A stretch of DNA of 46,704 nucleotides from Pelobacter sp. UBA6093. Lineage in GTDB: Bacteria; Desulfobacterota; Desulfuromonadia; Desulfuromonadales; Syntrophotaleaceae. The first letter of the stretch is position 1. Each line of letters begins with the position of its first letter. Shown piece by piece: positions 6,738-15,954 of this stretch. Made by a program: the position numbers and the translations under genes. The stretch is taken from the NCBI GenBank assembly GCA_002435955.1, contig DIWZ01000031.1, forward strand, positions 22,024 through 68,727. Direction: 5' to 3'. The notes under the pieces were generated by a model. It saw only the letters and a list, made by a program, of their open reading frames with translations, searched no databases and was not told the DNA's origin.

Positions 6738-9152
6738 CTACCGGATTTCCACGCCAAGCCTCGCAACGAGCGCTTTGACGATTTTATCATGGGCTTTTTG
6801 AATTTCGTCATCCTTAAGCGTTCGATCCGCACTGCGGTAATGAACCCTGATTGCCAGACTCTTTTTACCCTCGGGCACGCCCTTGCCACGATAAAGATCG
6901 AACAGAGTGAAATCTTCCACCAGATTGCCACAGGCGTTATTCAAAACTGCGTAAACCTCGCTGAAAGCCAATCCTTCATCGACAAGAAAAGCACTGTCCC
7001 TTGCAACCTGCGGGAAACGTGACAATGCTTTGAAAGTACCGCCCTCCCCCGCAGCGCACAGCAGTTGTTCAAAATCCAGATCGATAAGAAATACCGGCTG
7101 GTCGATTTCAAAGGCAGCGAGAACCTTGGGATGGACTTCACCAAGCGTCCCGAGCACGGATTCCCCATGTTTCAAGGTGCAGGATTTTCCGGGGTGCAGA
7201 AAGCTCTCGCCGACACTGCCATCCCAAACCACTTTTGAAATATTGAACATGTCAAGAACTTGCTCAACAACACCTTTAAGATCAAAAAAATCTATTTTAT
7301 CGTTTACCTGCGCCCAACCTTCAGGTTCACGGCGTCCACACATAACAGCACATAGTCGCCATTTCTCCAAGGGCAGAACCTCCCCGGGGTTCGTCAGAAA
7401 CACGGGGCGCAATTCGAACAGACGCAGATCCTGATTCTGGTAGGCAAGATTGCGGGCTACCGTTTCGAGCAGACTCGGCACAAGACTGGTACGCATCACT
7501 GATTGTTCTTCAGTTAGAGGATTCAGTATCTTGACCGGTTCGCGGCGCGGGTCATCGGCCGCCAGACAGATGCGATCCCAGCTGCCGGGGGCAACAAATG
7601 AATAATTGACGATTTCCCGGAATCCGGCGGCGACCACGGCATCCCGCAAACGCGAGATCTCTTTAAGATGACGCGGAGGAATATGGCAAATCATGCGACC
7701 GGCAGGCATGGTAACAGGGATATGATCGTATCCATTAAGTCGTGCGACTTCCTCGATCAGATCTATTTCCCTTTCGAGATCAGGGCGAAAAGACGGTATG
7801 GCAACGATCAACCGTTCATCAGCGCCTCCTTCGGCAGGGTGCGCATCAAGTCCAATCGATCGCAAATGTCCAAGTATGTCTTCCAGTCTTAATTTCAGGC
7901 CGAGTATGTCGTTTACACGCTTGGTGGAGACGGCAATTTTACGTTCATGCAAAACATTGGGATACTCGTCGATCCTCTGTCGACAAACCACCCCGCCTGC
8001 AACCTGAACGATAAGTGCAGCGGCTTTGTCCAGCGCCACGGGCACCATTTCCACATCGCCGCCACGCTCGAATCGATGCGAAGCTTCGGTGCGCAAAGCC
8101 AGGCGTTTACTGGTACGCCGGATTGTCAGAGGATTGAAATAGGCACTTTCAAGAAGAATGTCGACCGTATCGGCGACAACCTCTGAATTTTCTCCGCCCA
8201 TGATGCCGGCCAGGGCGACAGGCCCCTGTCCATCGCAAATCACCAGATCGTTTTCAGCAAGGGAACGCGCTGTGCCGTCAAGGGTATGAAACACTTCCGA
8301 CGGGGTGGCTCTCTTTACAACGATACGACCTTCGCGCAGACGCTGATGATCAAAAGCGTGCAGTGGTTGCCCTAATTCCATAAGAATAAAGTTGGTCACG
8401 TCGACCACATTATTAATGGAACGTTGCCCTACGGATTCCAATCGACGTACCAGCCATTCCGGCGACGGACCGACCTTGACGCCAAGTATCAAACGGGCCG
8501 CATAGCGCGGGCATAATCCCGGCTCTTCGATGGTCACCGAGGTCAGATCCGAGGTCTTTTGTTCGCCTTCGAGCAAAGTGGGCACGGTGATTTTCAGAGG
8601 ACGTCCGGCAATGGCGGAAACTTCCCTCGCTACGCCCAGAACACTCAGGCAATCGGGACGATTGGGGGTAAGTCCAATTTCGTAACGCACATCCTTGAGG
8701 CCCAGGGTTTCGAAGACAGGTTGTCCCAACGTACAATCGGGGGACAGAATCATGATGCCGTCGGAATTGTCAGCGAGCCCAAGCTCCTTTTCCGAACAAA
8801 GCATGCCGAATGATTCCATTCCGCGGATTTTGGATTTTTTGATTTTAAAGTCGCCAGGGAGTACGGTCCCAACCGTTGCCAGGGCGACCAGGTCACCGCT
8901 TTTATGGTTGCGTGCTCCACATACTACCTGCACGGTATCTGTGCCGGAATCGACTCGGCACACAGTCAATTTATCGGCATCGGGATGCTTATCAACAGAA
9001 ACCAATCTGGCAACCACCACGCCGTCAAATCCATCGCCAATACGGTCCATGCTGTCTACTTCAAGACCGGCCATGGTAAGACGGTGAGCCAGTTCATCCG
9101 GATTTAATTGAAAATCGACAAATTCTTTCAGCCAATTATAAGTAACGATCAT
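6738..9152 (-). CDS. pheT: Phenylalanyl-tRNA synthetase beta subunit
   Basis: Large subunit of the (alpha-beta)2 PheRS, 804 residues, the usual bacterial length. In order: N-terminal tRNA-binding OB-like domain (DGVVVARLVSVDKHPDADKL, residues about 40-150), B3/B4 editing region with LGLADNSDGIMIL upstream and TPNRPDCLSVLGVAREV, B5 domain, a catalytic-like core (GFREIVNYSFV), and a C-terminal ferredoxin-fold anticodon-binding domain ending at GVEIR (FPQVARDSAFLVDEGL). It follows pheS by 51 bp. Confidence 0.96.
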   Translation of the reverse strand: MIVTYNWLKEFVDFQLNPDELAHRLTMAGLEVDSMDRIGDGFDGVVVARLVSVDKHPDADKLTVCRVDSGTDTVQVVCGARNHKSGDLVALATVGTVLPGDFKIKKSKIRGMESFGMLCSEKELGLADNSDGIMILSPDCTLGQPVFETLGLKDVRYEIGLTPNRPDCLSVLGVAREVSAIAGRPLKITVPTLLEGEQKTSDLTSVTIEEPGLCPRYAARLILGVKVGPSPEWLVRRLESVGQRSINNVVDVTNFILMELGQPLHAFDHQRLREGRIVVKRATPSEVFHTLDGTARSLAENDLVICDGQGPVALAGIMGGENSEVVADTVDILLESAYFNPLTIRRTSKRLALRTEASHRFERGGDVEMVPVALDKAAALIVQVAGGVVCRQRIDEYPNVLHERKIAVSTKRVNDILGLKLRLEDILGHLRSIGLDAHPAEGGADERLIVAIPSFRPDLEREIDLIEEVARLNGYDHIPVTMPAGRMICHIPPRHLKEISRLRDAVVAAGFREIVNYSFVAPGSWDRICLAADDPRREPVKILNPLTEEQSVMRTSLVPSLLETVARNLAYQNQDLRLFELRPVFLTNPGEVLPLEKWRLCAVMCGRREPEGWAQVNDKIDFFDLKGVVEQVLDMFNISKVVWDGSVGESFLHPGKSCTLKHGESVLGTLGEVHPKVLAAFEIDQPVFLIDLDFEQLLCAAGEGGTFKALSRFPQVARDSAFLVDEGLAFSEVYAVLNNACGNLVEDFTLFDLYRGKGVPEGKKSLAIRVHYRSADRTLKDDEIQKAHDKIVKALVARLGVEIR

Positions 9153-9203
9153 GACGGCGATCCTTTGAAAAATTTAAATACGGACAGAAAACGTCTTAAC
9201 CTG

Positions 9204-10220
9204 TCAAAACTGGCGCAAAAAGCGGATATCGTTTTCAAAAAACAGCCGCAAGTCATTTACACCATATTTGAGCATGGCAATCCGCTCCACACCCATACCG
9301 AAGGCAAAACCGCTATAAACTTCCGGATCGTAACCGACCGCCTTGAAAACTTCAGGATCGATCATGCCACTGCCAAGAATTTCCAACCACCCTGAGTTTC
9401 TACAGACCCGGCAGCCTTTACCTTTGCACATGACACATTGGATATCGACTTCGGCACTCGGTTCCGTAAAGGGGAAGAACGAGGGTCGGAATCGAACTTC
9501 AAGTCCTTTCCCGAAAATCTGGGACAAAAACGCCGTCAGGATCCCCTTGAGGTCGCCGAAGGAGATATTGCGCTCAACGAGAAAGCCCTCCACCTGATGA
9601 AACATGGGGGTATGCGTCAGGTCGGAGTCTCGGCGATAAACCGTACCGGGAGCAATGATTCGGACTGGCGGAGCATGCTTGAGCATGGTGCGAATCTGAA
9701 CGGGGGACGTATGTGTTCGTAAGACAATATCGTCATTGACATAAAAGGTATCCTGCATGTCGCGTGCCGGATGATCCTTGGGCATGTTAAGGGCTTCGAA
9801 ATTATAAAAATCCTGCTCGATCTCGGGCCCTTCGGCCACGGCAAAACCGAGAGCCGCGAAAATATCGGTAATTTCCTCGATGACGAGAGTGACAGGATGC
9901 TTGCTTCCGCCGGTGATGCGCCGTCCCGGCAAACTGACGTCGACACGCTCCTGGGCGAGGCGCTGTTCCATTTCCAACTCGCCAACCATACGGGAACGTT
10001 CCTCGAACAGGTTTTCAAGATCGCTTTTCACCTGATTAGCCAGGGCACCCAGGATCGGTCTTTCTTCCGGACTGAGTTTCCCCATCTCTTTCATGATGGC
10101 CGTCAGCTCGCCTTTTTTTCCCAGAAAACGAACCCGGGTTTCCTGCAAAGCTGCAGCGGAAGACGCAGATTCAAAGGCAGCACGCCCATGTTCCAGCATA
10201 GCAATAAGTTTTTCTCTCAT
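9204..10220 (-). CDS. pheS: Phenylalanyl-tRNA synthetase alpha subunit
   Basis: Catalytic class II subunit charging tRNA-Phe, 338 residues. A coiled-coil N terminus (MREKLIAMLEHGRAAFE) is followed by class II motifs: DTFYVNDDIVLRTHTSPVQ, the motif 2 region VRIIAPGTVYRRDSDLTHTPMFHQ, and the motif 3 region FAFGMGVERIAMLKYG. The ATG at 10,220 gives the family-length protein. A longer open frame reaches across the upstream terminator hairpin and is not believed. Expression may be controlled by that hairpin. Confidence 0.95.
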   Translation of the reverse strand: MREKLIAMLEHGRAAFESASSAAALQETRVRFLGKKGELTAIMKEMGKLSPEERPILGALANQVKSDLENLFEERSRMVGELEMEQRLAQERVDVSLPGRRITGGSKHPVTLVIEEITDIFAALGFAVAEGPEIEQDFYNFEALNMPKDHPARDMQDTFYVNDDIVLRTHTSPVQIRTMLKHAPPVRIIAPGTVYRRDSDLTHTPMFHQVEGFLVERNISFGDLKGILTAFLSQIFGKGLEVRFRPSFFPFTEPSAEVDIQCVMCKGKGCRVCRNSGWLEILGSGMIDPEVFKAVGYDPEVYSGFAFGMGVERIAMLKYGVNDLRLFFENDIRFLRQF

Positions 10221-10287
10221 ATTCCGTTCCGTTCGTCCCGTATGAAAACCAAAGATGCGGTCCGGCATAAAACATCCCGCACCGCAT

Positions 10288-10325
10288 AAAAAAAAAGAGA
10301 TGAGGCCCTGCCTCATCTCTTTTTT
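10288..10325 (-). terminator. Intrinsic terminator/attenuator between rplT and pheS
   Basis: On the minus strand an 11-bp stem AGAGATGAGGC/GCCTCATCTCT with a 3-nt loop is followed by nine T. It lies 15 bp after the rplT stop and 68 bp before pheS. In E. coli pheST is controlled by attenuation at the same place, but no obvious Phe-rich leader peptide is visible here, so it may be partial termination. Confidence 0.85.
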
Positions 10326-10340
10326 CTGATCTCCGTCACC

Positions 10341-10697
10341 TTACTGAAGCTGGGCTTTGGCTTTTTCCGCGATGGCGCTAAAGCCAGCCGGATCAGTCAC
10401 GGCAAGTTCCGCCAGGACCTTACGGTCCAGAGCTATCTCGGCCTTTTTCAGACCATAAACTAACCGGCTGTAGGACACACCGTTGTCACGCGCCGAAGCG
10501 TTGATCCGGGCGATCCACAATGCACGGAAATCCCGTTTTTTAACACGGCGATCCCTAAATGCATAGTTGAGTGCGCGATCAACCGCCTCGGTGGCACTGC
10601 GAAACAATTTACTACGTGCGCCGCGATAGCCTTTGGCTAGCTTTAAAACCTTATTACGACGACGTCTCGCTTTGAATCCTCTTTTTACTCTGGGCAT
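10341..10697 (-). CDS. rplT: 50S ribosomal protein L20
   Basis: 118-residue 23S rRNA-binding assembly protein. The N terminus MPRVKRGFKARRRRNKVLK is diagnostic, with YRGARSKLFRSATEAVDRAL and the RDRRVKKRDFRALWIARIN core. Start ATG 10,697 is preceded by GAGGAG. It lies after rpmI in the conserved infC-rpmI-rplT order; L20 often represses this operon by binding its leader, which I did not try to fold. Confidence 0.96.
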   Translation of the reverse strand: MPRVKRGFKARRRRNKVLKLAKGYRGARSKLFRSATEAVDRALNYAFRDRRVKKRDFRALWIARINASARDNGVSYSRLVYGLKKAEIALDRKVLAELAVTDPAGFSAIAEKAKAQLQ

Positions 10698-10805
10698 GTA
10701 ACAACTCCTCGTGGTGGTGGTGAGCGGATAATCCCGCTGCCGGATCTGAAGGGGGAGACATTTCCCCACAGTTCACGGACTTAAACATGACCCACCGTCT
10801 CGCTC

Positions 10806-11003
10806 TTAAATATAAGGGATAAGACAGCTGATATTTTTGTGGTCGGCCTTGGCTACGAGCGTTCCCTGACGCAGGTCACGCTTCCGCTTGGTCGATTTTT
10901 TGGTCAGGATGTGGCTGGTGAAAGCCTTGTTGCGACGAATCTTACCGGTGCCGGTCTTGCGGAAACGCTTGGCGGCTCCACGGTTGGTTTTAATCTTGGG
11001 CAT
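10806..11003 (-). CDS. rpmI: 50S ribosomal protein L35
   Basis: 65-residue basic ribosomal protein beginning MPKIKTNRGAAKRFRKTGTG, with the family RNKAFTSHILTKKSTKRKR core. The start has AAGGAGAACG upstream. The C-terminal LIPYI ending is normal for the family. It lies between infC and rplT. Confidence 0.95.
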   Translation of the reverse strand: MPKIKTNRGAAKRFRKTGTGKIRRNKAFTSHILTKKSTKRKRDLRQGTLVAKADHKNISCLIPYI

Positions 11004-11107
11004 GGAAACGTTCTCCTTGGTATCATGACGCGACACCGAGAGCCCCTGTCAGAGGATCATTGATGTTCGCGGTATCAACCGGTCATTATATCAACCGGCA
11101 ATTCAGG

Positions 11108-11623
11108 CTATTTTTTTTTCGGTCCGATTACCATAGTCATGAAACGCCCCGCCATTCGCGGAGACATCTCCACCACTCCGACTTCAGCCACCTCTTCGGC
11201 AACCCGCTTCATCAGCCCGAAGCCGAATTCTGGATGGGTGACCTCTCGACCACGGAACATGACGGTCACTTTAACCTTGTTGCCCTCCTCAAGAAACCGC
11301 AAGGCGTTTCTGACTTTGACCTGAAAGTCGTGATCCTCAGTCTTGGGTCGCATCTTGACTTCTTTGATATCGACACGCGCAGACTTCTTCTTGGCCTCTG
11401 CGGCACGCTTGCTCGCCTGGTACTTGTACTTGCCGTAATCCATGATGCGGCAGACAGGCGGGTTCGCGTTGGGCGAAACCTCCACGAGATCGAGCCCTCG
11501 CTCTTCCGCTGCAAGCAGAGCCTGGCTGACGCTCATAACACCAAGCATTTCCCCTGCGTCGACGACGACACGGACTTCCTTGGCTCGAATGGCGCGATTG
11601 ACGCGCGTTTCCTCCTTAGCTAT
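11108..11623 (-). CDS. infC: Translation initiation factor IF-3, starting at ATA
   Basis: IF-3 binds the 30S subunit and proofreads start codons. The family N terminus is (I/M)AKEETRVNRAIRAKEVR, found in frame only if translation starts at ATA (11,623-11,621), 7 nt after a strong TAGGAGGT. An ATG-only reading would begin at MLGVMSVS and remove about 25 conserved residues. The N-domain then holds NANPPVCRIMDYGKYKY, and the C-domain KEVKMRPKTEDHDFQVKVRN and MSPRMAGRFM. Product 171 residues. Non-canonical starts in infC let IF-3 repress its own synthesis in E. coli (AUU), and the same control is inferred here. The ribosome-binding site overlaps the thrS stop codon. Confidence 0.94.
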   Translation of the reverse strand: MAKEETRVNRAIRAKEVRVVVDAGEMLGVMSVSQALLAAEERGLDLVEVSPNANPPVCRIMDYGKYKYQASKRAAEAKKKSARVDIKEVKMRPKTEDHDFQVKVRNALRFLEEGNKVKVTVMFRGREVTHPEFGFGLMKRVAEEVAEVGVVEMSPRMAGRFMTMVIGPKKK

Positions 11624-11634
11624 GGTAGCACCTC

Positions 11635-13551
11635 CTAACGATACTGATCACACTCTTCCTGAACGAATTTTGCAAAGTCTTCAGGACTCATGGGTTCCAG
11701 GTTTTTGCCGGTGCGGAAACGCGGTGCCACGGTTTTATCCGCCAACTCCTTATCCCCGATCACCAGCATGTACGGTATTTTTTCCACCTGGGCCTCTCGG
11801 ATCTTGAAGCCAAGCTTTTCGTTGCGCAAATCGCACTGTACACGGATTCCGGCAGATCGCAAAGCTTTTGCAACACTCTGGGCGTATTCGGCCTGATTGT
11901 CCGTTACATTGATCACCACAGCCTGGACCGGCGCGAGCCACAGAGGAAAATTGCCCGCGTAATGTTCGATCAAAACGCCGATGAAACGCTCAATGGCTCC
12001 GAGAATAACCCGGTGCAGCATAACCGGCCGATGTTTTTCTCCATCCTTACCGATATAGGTAAGATCAAATCGCTCAGGCAGGGTAAAATCGCATTGGATT
12101 GTAGCACACTGCCATCTTCTGTCAAGGGCGTCCTTGAGCTTGATGTCGATCTTGGGTCCGTAAAAAGCTCCGTCACCCTCGTTAATCTCGTGAGGCAACT
12201 TGAGATCTTTCAACGCACCCATCAAAGCGGTGGTGGCACGCTCCCAGTCTTCGTCGCTGCCGATGGATTTTTCCGGCCTGGTGGAAATTTCGATTTCATA
12301 CTCAAAACCGAAGATAGCCATGACATCCCGCACAAATTCGAGGACTCCTTTGATTTCGCCGTCAAGTTGGTCCGGAGTACAGAGGATATGCGCATCATCC
12401 TGAGTAAAACCCCGCACTCGCAGAAGTCCGTGCAAAACCCCGGATTTCTCATGCCGGTGAACCGTGCCGAGCTCGAAGTACCGCAGGGGCAAGTCCCGAT
12501 AGGAACGCTGGCGGGATTTATAAATAAGCATGTGGGCGAGGCAGTTCATGGGTTTGAGACCATACCCCTGGCCGTCCACATCGGTAAAATACATATTTTC
12601 GCGATAGTTGTCGAAATGGCCGGAAATTTTCCATAGGTCGGTACGGAGAATTTGAGGCCCCATAACAATATCATAACCGCGACGAAGATGCTGGCGACGT
12701 TCGAAATCTTCCAGCAGGGTTCGCAACATCGCACCCTTCGGATGCCAGATCACCAGGCCAGCCCCGGCCTCTTCATTGAATGAAAAAAGATCCAGCTCAC
12801 GGCCGATTCGACGATGATCGCGCTTGCGGGCTTCCTCGAGTTTCTCCAGGTAGCAGCGAAGCTCCTTCTTGTCAGGAAAGGCCGTCGCGTAGATACGCTG
12901 CAGCATGGCATTCTTTTCACTGCCACGCCAGTACGCACCAGCGACGCTGGTCAGCTTGAAGGCCTTGACAAAGCCGGTGGAGGGCAGATGCGGTCCACGG
13001 CACAGATCGACGAAATCGCCCTGACGATAAAGCGAGACCGTCGGCGCGTCCAGATCTTCGATCAACTCGACCTTGTAGTGTTCACCGAGTTGCTGAAACA
13101 GAGCAATGGCACTGTCTCTCGTAACTTCTTCGCGAAGTATCGGCAGGTTGGCCTTGGCAAGTTCCTGCATCCGCTTCTCGATTTTTTCAAAATCTTCGGG
13201 CGAAAAAGTGTGATCCTGACAGAAGAAGTCGTAGTAAAAGCCGTTTTCTATGGCAGGGCCGATGGTGACCTGGACTTTGTCGCCATAGATATCCTTGACC
13301 GCATGCGCCATAAGGTGAGCCGTGGTATGGCGATAGACATCTAGACCCTGGGGGGAGTTCAAAGTGATGATTTCAAGACGGCCACTCTGGGTAAGCGGGG
13401 CAAACAGGTCGACCATGCGATCGTTGAATCGCGCCGCCACTGCCTGGCGGGCCAGTCCGGCACCGATCCCGGCTGCCACATCGCCAGCGGTGGTCGTTTC
13501 AGAAAATTCCTTTATAGAACCGTCTGGTAATTCAATCTGAATCATGACCAC
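11635..13551 (-). CDS. thrS: Threonyl-tRNA synthetase
   Basis: Class IIa synthetase charging tRNA-Thr, 638 residues. TGS domain (residues 1-60), the editing/SAD domain with HTTAHLMAHAVKDIYG, and the catalytic core with KPMNCLAHMLIYKS (zinc-ligand Cys), RYFELGTVHRHEKSGVLHGLLRVRGFTQDD and VILGAIERFIGVLIEHY. The C-terminal anticodon-binding domain is PLWLAPVQAVVINVTD. A GTG start at 13,551 is 7 nt from GGAG, and an ATG two codons later is the alternative. First gene of the translation operon. Confidence 0.96.
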   Translation of the reverse strand: MVMIQIELPDGSIKEFSETTTAGDVAAGIGAGLARQAVAARFNDRMVDLFAPLTQSGRLEIITLNSPQGLDVYRHTTAHLMAHAVKDIYGDKVQVTIGPAIENGFYYDFFCQDHTFSPEDFEKIEKRMQELAKANLPILREEVTRDSAIALFQQLGEHYKVELIEDLDAPTVSLYRQGDFVDLCRGPHLPSTGFVKAFKLTSVAGAYWRGSEKNAMLQRIYATAFPDKKELRCYLEKLEEARKRDHRRIGRELDLFSFNEEAGAGLVIWHPKGAMLRTLLEDFERRQHLRRGYDIVMGPQILRTDLWKISGHFDNYRENMYFTDVDGQGYGLKPMNCLAHMLIYKSRQRSYRDLPLRYFELGTVHRHEKSGVLHGLLRVRGFTQDDAHILCTPDQLDGEIKGVLEFVRDVMAIFGFEYEIEISTRPEKSIGSDEDWERATTALMGALKDLKLPHEINEGDGAFYGPKIDIKLKDALDRRWQCATIQCDFTLPERFDLTYIGKDGEKHRPVMLHRVILGAIERFIGVLIEHYAGNFPLWLAPVQAVVINVTDNQAEYAQSVAKALRSAGIRVQCDLRNEKLGFKIREAQVEKIPYMLVIGDKELADKTVAPRFRTGKNLEPMSPEDFAKFVQEECDQYR

Positions 13552-13567
13552 TCACTTTCTCCGCGAA

Positions 13568-13593
13568 TAAAAAGAGGCATCCGAAGATGCCTC
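13568..13593 (-). terminator. Intrinsic terminator with UUCG tetraloop between tRNA-Val and thrS
   Basis: On the minus strand GAGGCATC-TTCG-GATGCCTC is followed by TTTTTATT. It ends the tRNA-Val transcript 17 nt upstream of thrS. If thrS lacks its own promoter, read-through here would set its expression, though this cannot be decided by eye. Confidence 0.85.
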
Positions 13594-13620
13594 GACTATA
13601 CGCGCGGTGTTTGTAGTATA

Positions 13621-13696
<76 letters not shown>

Positions 13697-13716
13697 CAAA
13701 ACTGCGACGGGGCAAA

Positions 13717-13746
13717 TTAATATCAAAACGCAGGTACGTGTGTCAA
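13717..13746 (-). promoter_or_regulatory. Sigma-70-type promoter for tRNA-Val
   Basis: On the minus strand a perfect TTGACA (13,741-13,746) lies 18 nt from TATTAA (13,717-13,722), about 20 bp upstream of the tRNA. Confidence 0.65.
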
Positions 13747-13844
13747 CATTTTTTCCATCATACTCGTAAAAAACTTCAGGGCATAGGAAAAAAGAAGCAT
13801 CAACACCCTTTAAACGGCCTAAAACAGGATCGGTGACTATTTTC

Positions 13845-15416
13845 TCAGGATACCCACCCTAACTTGCGTCTTATGAAGCGGGATGCCTGTTTTGCTTCAG
13901 GAACCCGCATCATAATACACCCGGCGGAAAAAATCCCGCCCCCTCCTGTGACGGCCACGGCAAGCAGCATCACTTTATACCAGAACGAGCCGGCCACATT
14001 CCAGTTGCCGCCTTGCACCACTGCATAGACGAAGGCTGCCATCAGCAGCGTACCAGGAATGACGCGCGACATGGAAATCGCCACATGCTTGAGCCCCAGG
14101 GTACCCAGCCTTTTTCGCAACAGGAACAGCAGCACCGCACAATTGAAAACCGAGGCCAGGGTCAGCGCCAAAGCCAGCCCTACATGCTGAAATGGCTTCA
14201 TAAGCAGCAATCCGAGACCAGCATTTACCAACAGCGTCCAGAACGACACCCAAACCGGCGTGCGCGTGTCGTTCATGGCATAAAAACTCGGTACCACCAC
14301 CCGGCTTATCCCCACAAACAGCAATCCGGGCGCATAAGCCGCAAGCACCAGGGAAGATTGCCAGACATCCTCATATCCAAAAGCGCCATGCATGAAGAAC
14401 AAACTATAGACAGGCAGCGAGCAGAGAACCAGGCCCACCGTGGCCGGCAACGTAATCAATCCGATCAACACCAGCGCGAATCGCAGAGAATCCTTGAAGC
14501 CGGCTTGATCACCTGCTGCCACCTGCCGGCTCATGGCGGGAAGGACCGCCTGGGCCAGGGACACGACAAAGATCCCCTGCGGAAATTCGAACAAGCGTTG
14601 CCCGAAATACAGATAGGAAACACTGCCTTCAGGCAGAAAAGAAGCCAGCAGTCTTGTCACCACAATATTGATCTGGTAAATGGCCACGCCGAGCAACCCT
14701 GGCAACATCAGCCGCACAACCTTCAAAACCGCCGGGTGGCGAAAATTGAAGTCGAGTCTGAAGCGAACCCCGTGGCGTTTCAACACCGGAAACTGTACGG
14801 CCAGCTGTAAAAATCCGCCGATCAGCACACCAATGGCCAGGGCCGTCACCGGCGCATCAAAATAATCCGCCAGAAAATATCCTGAAACGATCATGGACAG
14901 GTTCAAAAGAACCACTGAAACCGAAGGCCAGAAATAATGCCCGAGCACGTTGAGGATGCCCGTGGCAAGCGCAAGCAGGCTGACAAAAAAGATATAGGGA
15001 AACATCAGCCGATTCAGGAAGCTTGTCAACTCCAGTTTGCCAGGAACCGCACTGAAACCGTAACCGATCGCACGTACGATCCAGGGGGAAGCCCAGATAC
15101 CGAACAGAGTCACCGCAGCCATGACCAGCAACAACAACGTCCAGCAAATATTAGCTACCCGCCTCCCCTCGTCCGCACCCTGGGTATGATGAACACTGGA
15201 AAACGTCGGCACAAAAGCTGCCGTCAGGGAACCTTCGGCAAAAAATCGGCGTAACAGATTGGGTATCGTAAACGCCATGAAAAAGGCATCGGCACCGAAT
15301 CCGGCTCCAAAAAGACGGGCAACAACCACATCCCGCACCAACCCAAAAACCCGGCTCAGACCGGTAGCCAACCCCATAACACCGGCCGCTCGGGTTATTT
15401 CGTTCTTTTCCTTCAT
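13845..15416 (-). CDS. murJ: Lipid II flippase MurJ (MviN family)
   Basis: Inner-membrane MOP-superfamily protein of 523 residues that flips peptidoglycan precursor lipid II. About 14 hydrophobic segments are evident. Family motifs include GLATGLSRVFGLVRDVVVARLFG and FRRFFAEGSLTAAFVPTF at the N terminus and SFYAMNDTRTPVWVSF in the second half. The minus-strand start lies just after a leader hairpin. It is divergent from rpsT. Confidence 0.95.
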   Translation of the reverse strand: MKEKNEITRAAGVMGLATGLSRVFGLVRDVVVARLFGAGFGADAFFMAFTIPNLLRRFFAEGSLTAAFVPTFSSVHHTQGADEGRRVANICWTLLLLVMAAVTLFGIWASPWIVRAIGYGFSAVPGKLELTSFLNRLMFPYIFFVSLLALATGILNVLGHYFWPSVSVVLLNLSMIVSGYFLADYFDAPVTALAIGVLIGGFLQLAVQFPVLKRHGVRFRLDFNFRHPAVLKVVRLMLPGLLGVAIYQINIVVTRLLASFLPEGSVSYLYFGQRLFEFPQGIFVVSLAQAVLPAMSRQVAAGDQAGFKDSLRFALVLIGLITLPATVGLVLCSLPVYSLFFMHGAFGYEDVWQSSLVLAAYAPGLLFVGISRVVVPSFYAMNDTRTPVWVSFWTLLVNAGLGLLLMKPFQHVGLALALTLASVFNCAVLLFLLRKRLGTLGLKHVAISMSRVIPGTLLMAAFVYAVVQGGNWNVAGSFWYKVMLLAVAVTGGGGIFSAGCIMMRVPEAKQASRFIRRKLGWVS

Positions 15417-15436
15417 GCCAAAACCACTCCCGGAGG

Positions 15437-15466
15437 TAAAAAGCCCACACCGATCACCGGCGTGGG
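15437..15466 (-). terminator. Terminator-like hairpin in the murJ leader
   Basis: On the minus strand CCCACGCCG-GTGAT-CGGTGTGGG (one G-T wobble) is followed by CTTTTT, 20 nt before the murJ start. There is no minus-strand gene upstream within 1.7 kb other than distal holA, so it may be a murJ attenuator or a barrier to antisense reading from the rpsT region. Confidence 0.55.
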
Positions 15467-15550
15467 ATTATTTAATTTTAATTCACTGTTTACGAAGAGC
15501 AACATACTGATAATAGACCATTTTTCCGCACTCAATGAGCCTAGACTAAC

Positions 15551-15579
15551 TTGACTATTTGAACAACCGGTGATATAAA
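15551..15579 (+). promoter_or_regulatory. Sigma-70-type promoter for rpsT
   Basis: TTGACT (15,551-15,556), a 17-nt spacer and TATAAA (15,574-15,579), each 5 of 6 to consensus, about 110 bp upstream of the rpsT start. The untranslated leader is therefore about 105 nt. Confidence 0.7.
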
Positions 15580-15690
15580 ACGCACCAAGTTGTCAATCGA
15601 TGGAAATCAACCAGAAACTTCTGGTAGAGAATCGATGACTTCCAGCGTAGAAAATCCCAACAACCTATTTTGTCAACACGGAGGCAAACC

Positions 15691-15954
15691 TTGGCCAACC
15701 ACAAATCCGCTCTGAAAAGAAATCGTCAGGCGGCGGTACGTTACGCCCGCAATACCCATATCCGCAGCACCATGCGCACTTTCGTCAAACAGGTTCGCAC
15801 GGCCGTCACCGCCGGCAACCTCGAAGATGCCAAGACCGCGTTGGAGCGCGCCGTACCTTTCATCGATAAAGCCGCTACCAAAGGCGTCATCCATAAAGCC
15901 ACTGCCAGCCGCAAGATTTCGCGCTTGGTTAAACTTGTCAATACCCTGAGCTAG
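15691..15954 (+). CDS. rpsT: 30S ribosomal protein S20 (TTG start)
   Basis: 87-residue 16S rRNA-binding protein, MANHKSALKRNRQ onward, with the helical core and a C terminus rich in Lys/Ala (AATKGVIHKATASRKISRL). The TTG at 15,691 is used because GGAGG lies 6 nt upstream and S20 proteins begin at ANHKSA. The only plus-strand gene of the left half, monocistronic, with its own promoter. A poor start codon on rpsT is known in E. coli (TTG, autoregulated), so similar control is plausible. Confidence 0.94.
   Translation: MANHKSALKRNRQAAVRYARNTHIRSTMRTFVKQVRTAVTAGNLEDAKTALERAVPFIDKAATKGVIHKATASRKISRLVKLVNTLS

Noticed and set aside
9230..9270. T-box or other riboswitch near the aminoacyl-tRNA synthetase genes
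   Set aside because: No T-box core sequence was seen upstream of thrS, pheS or leuS; only plain hairpins.
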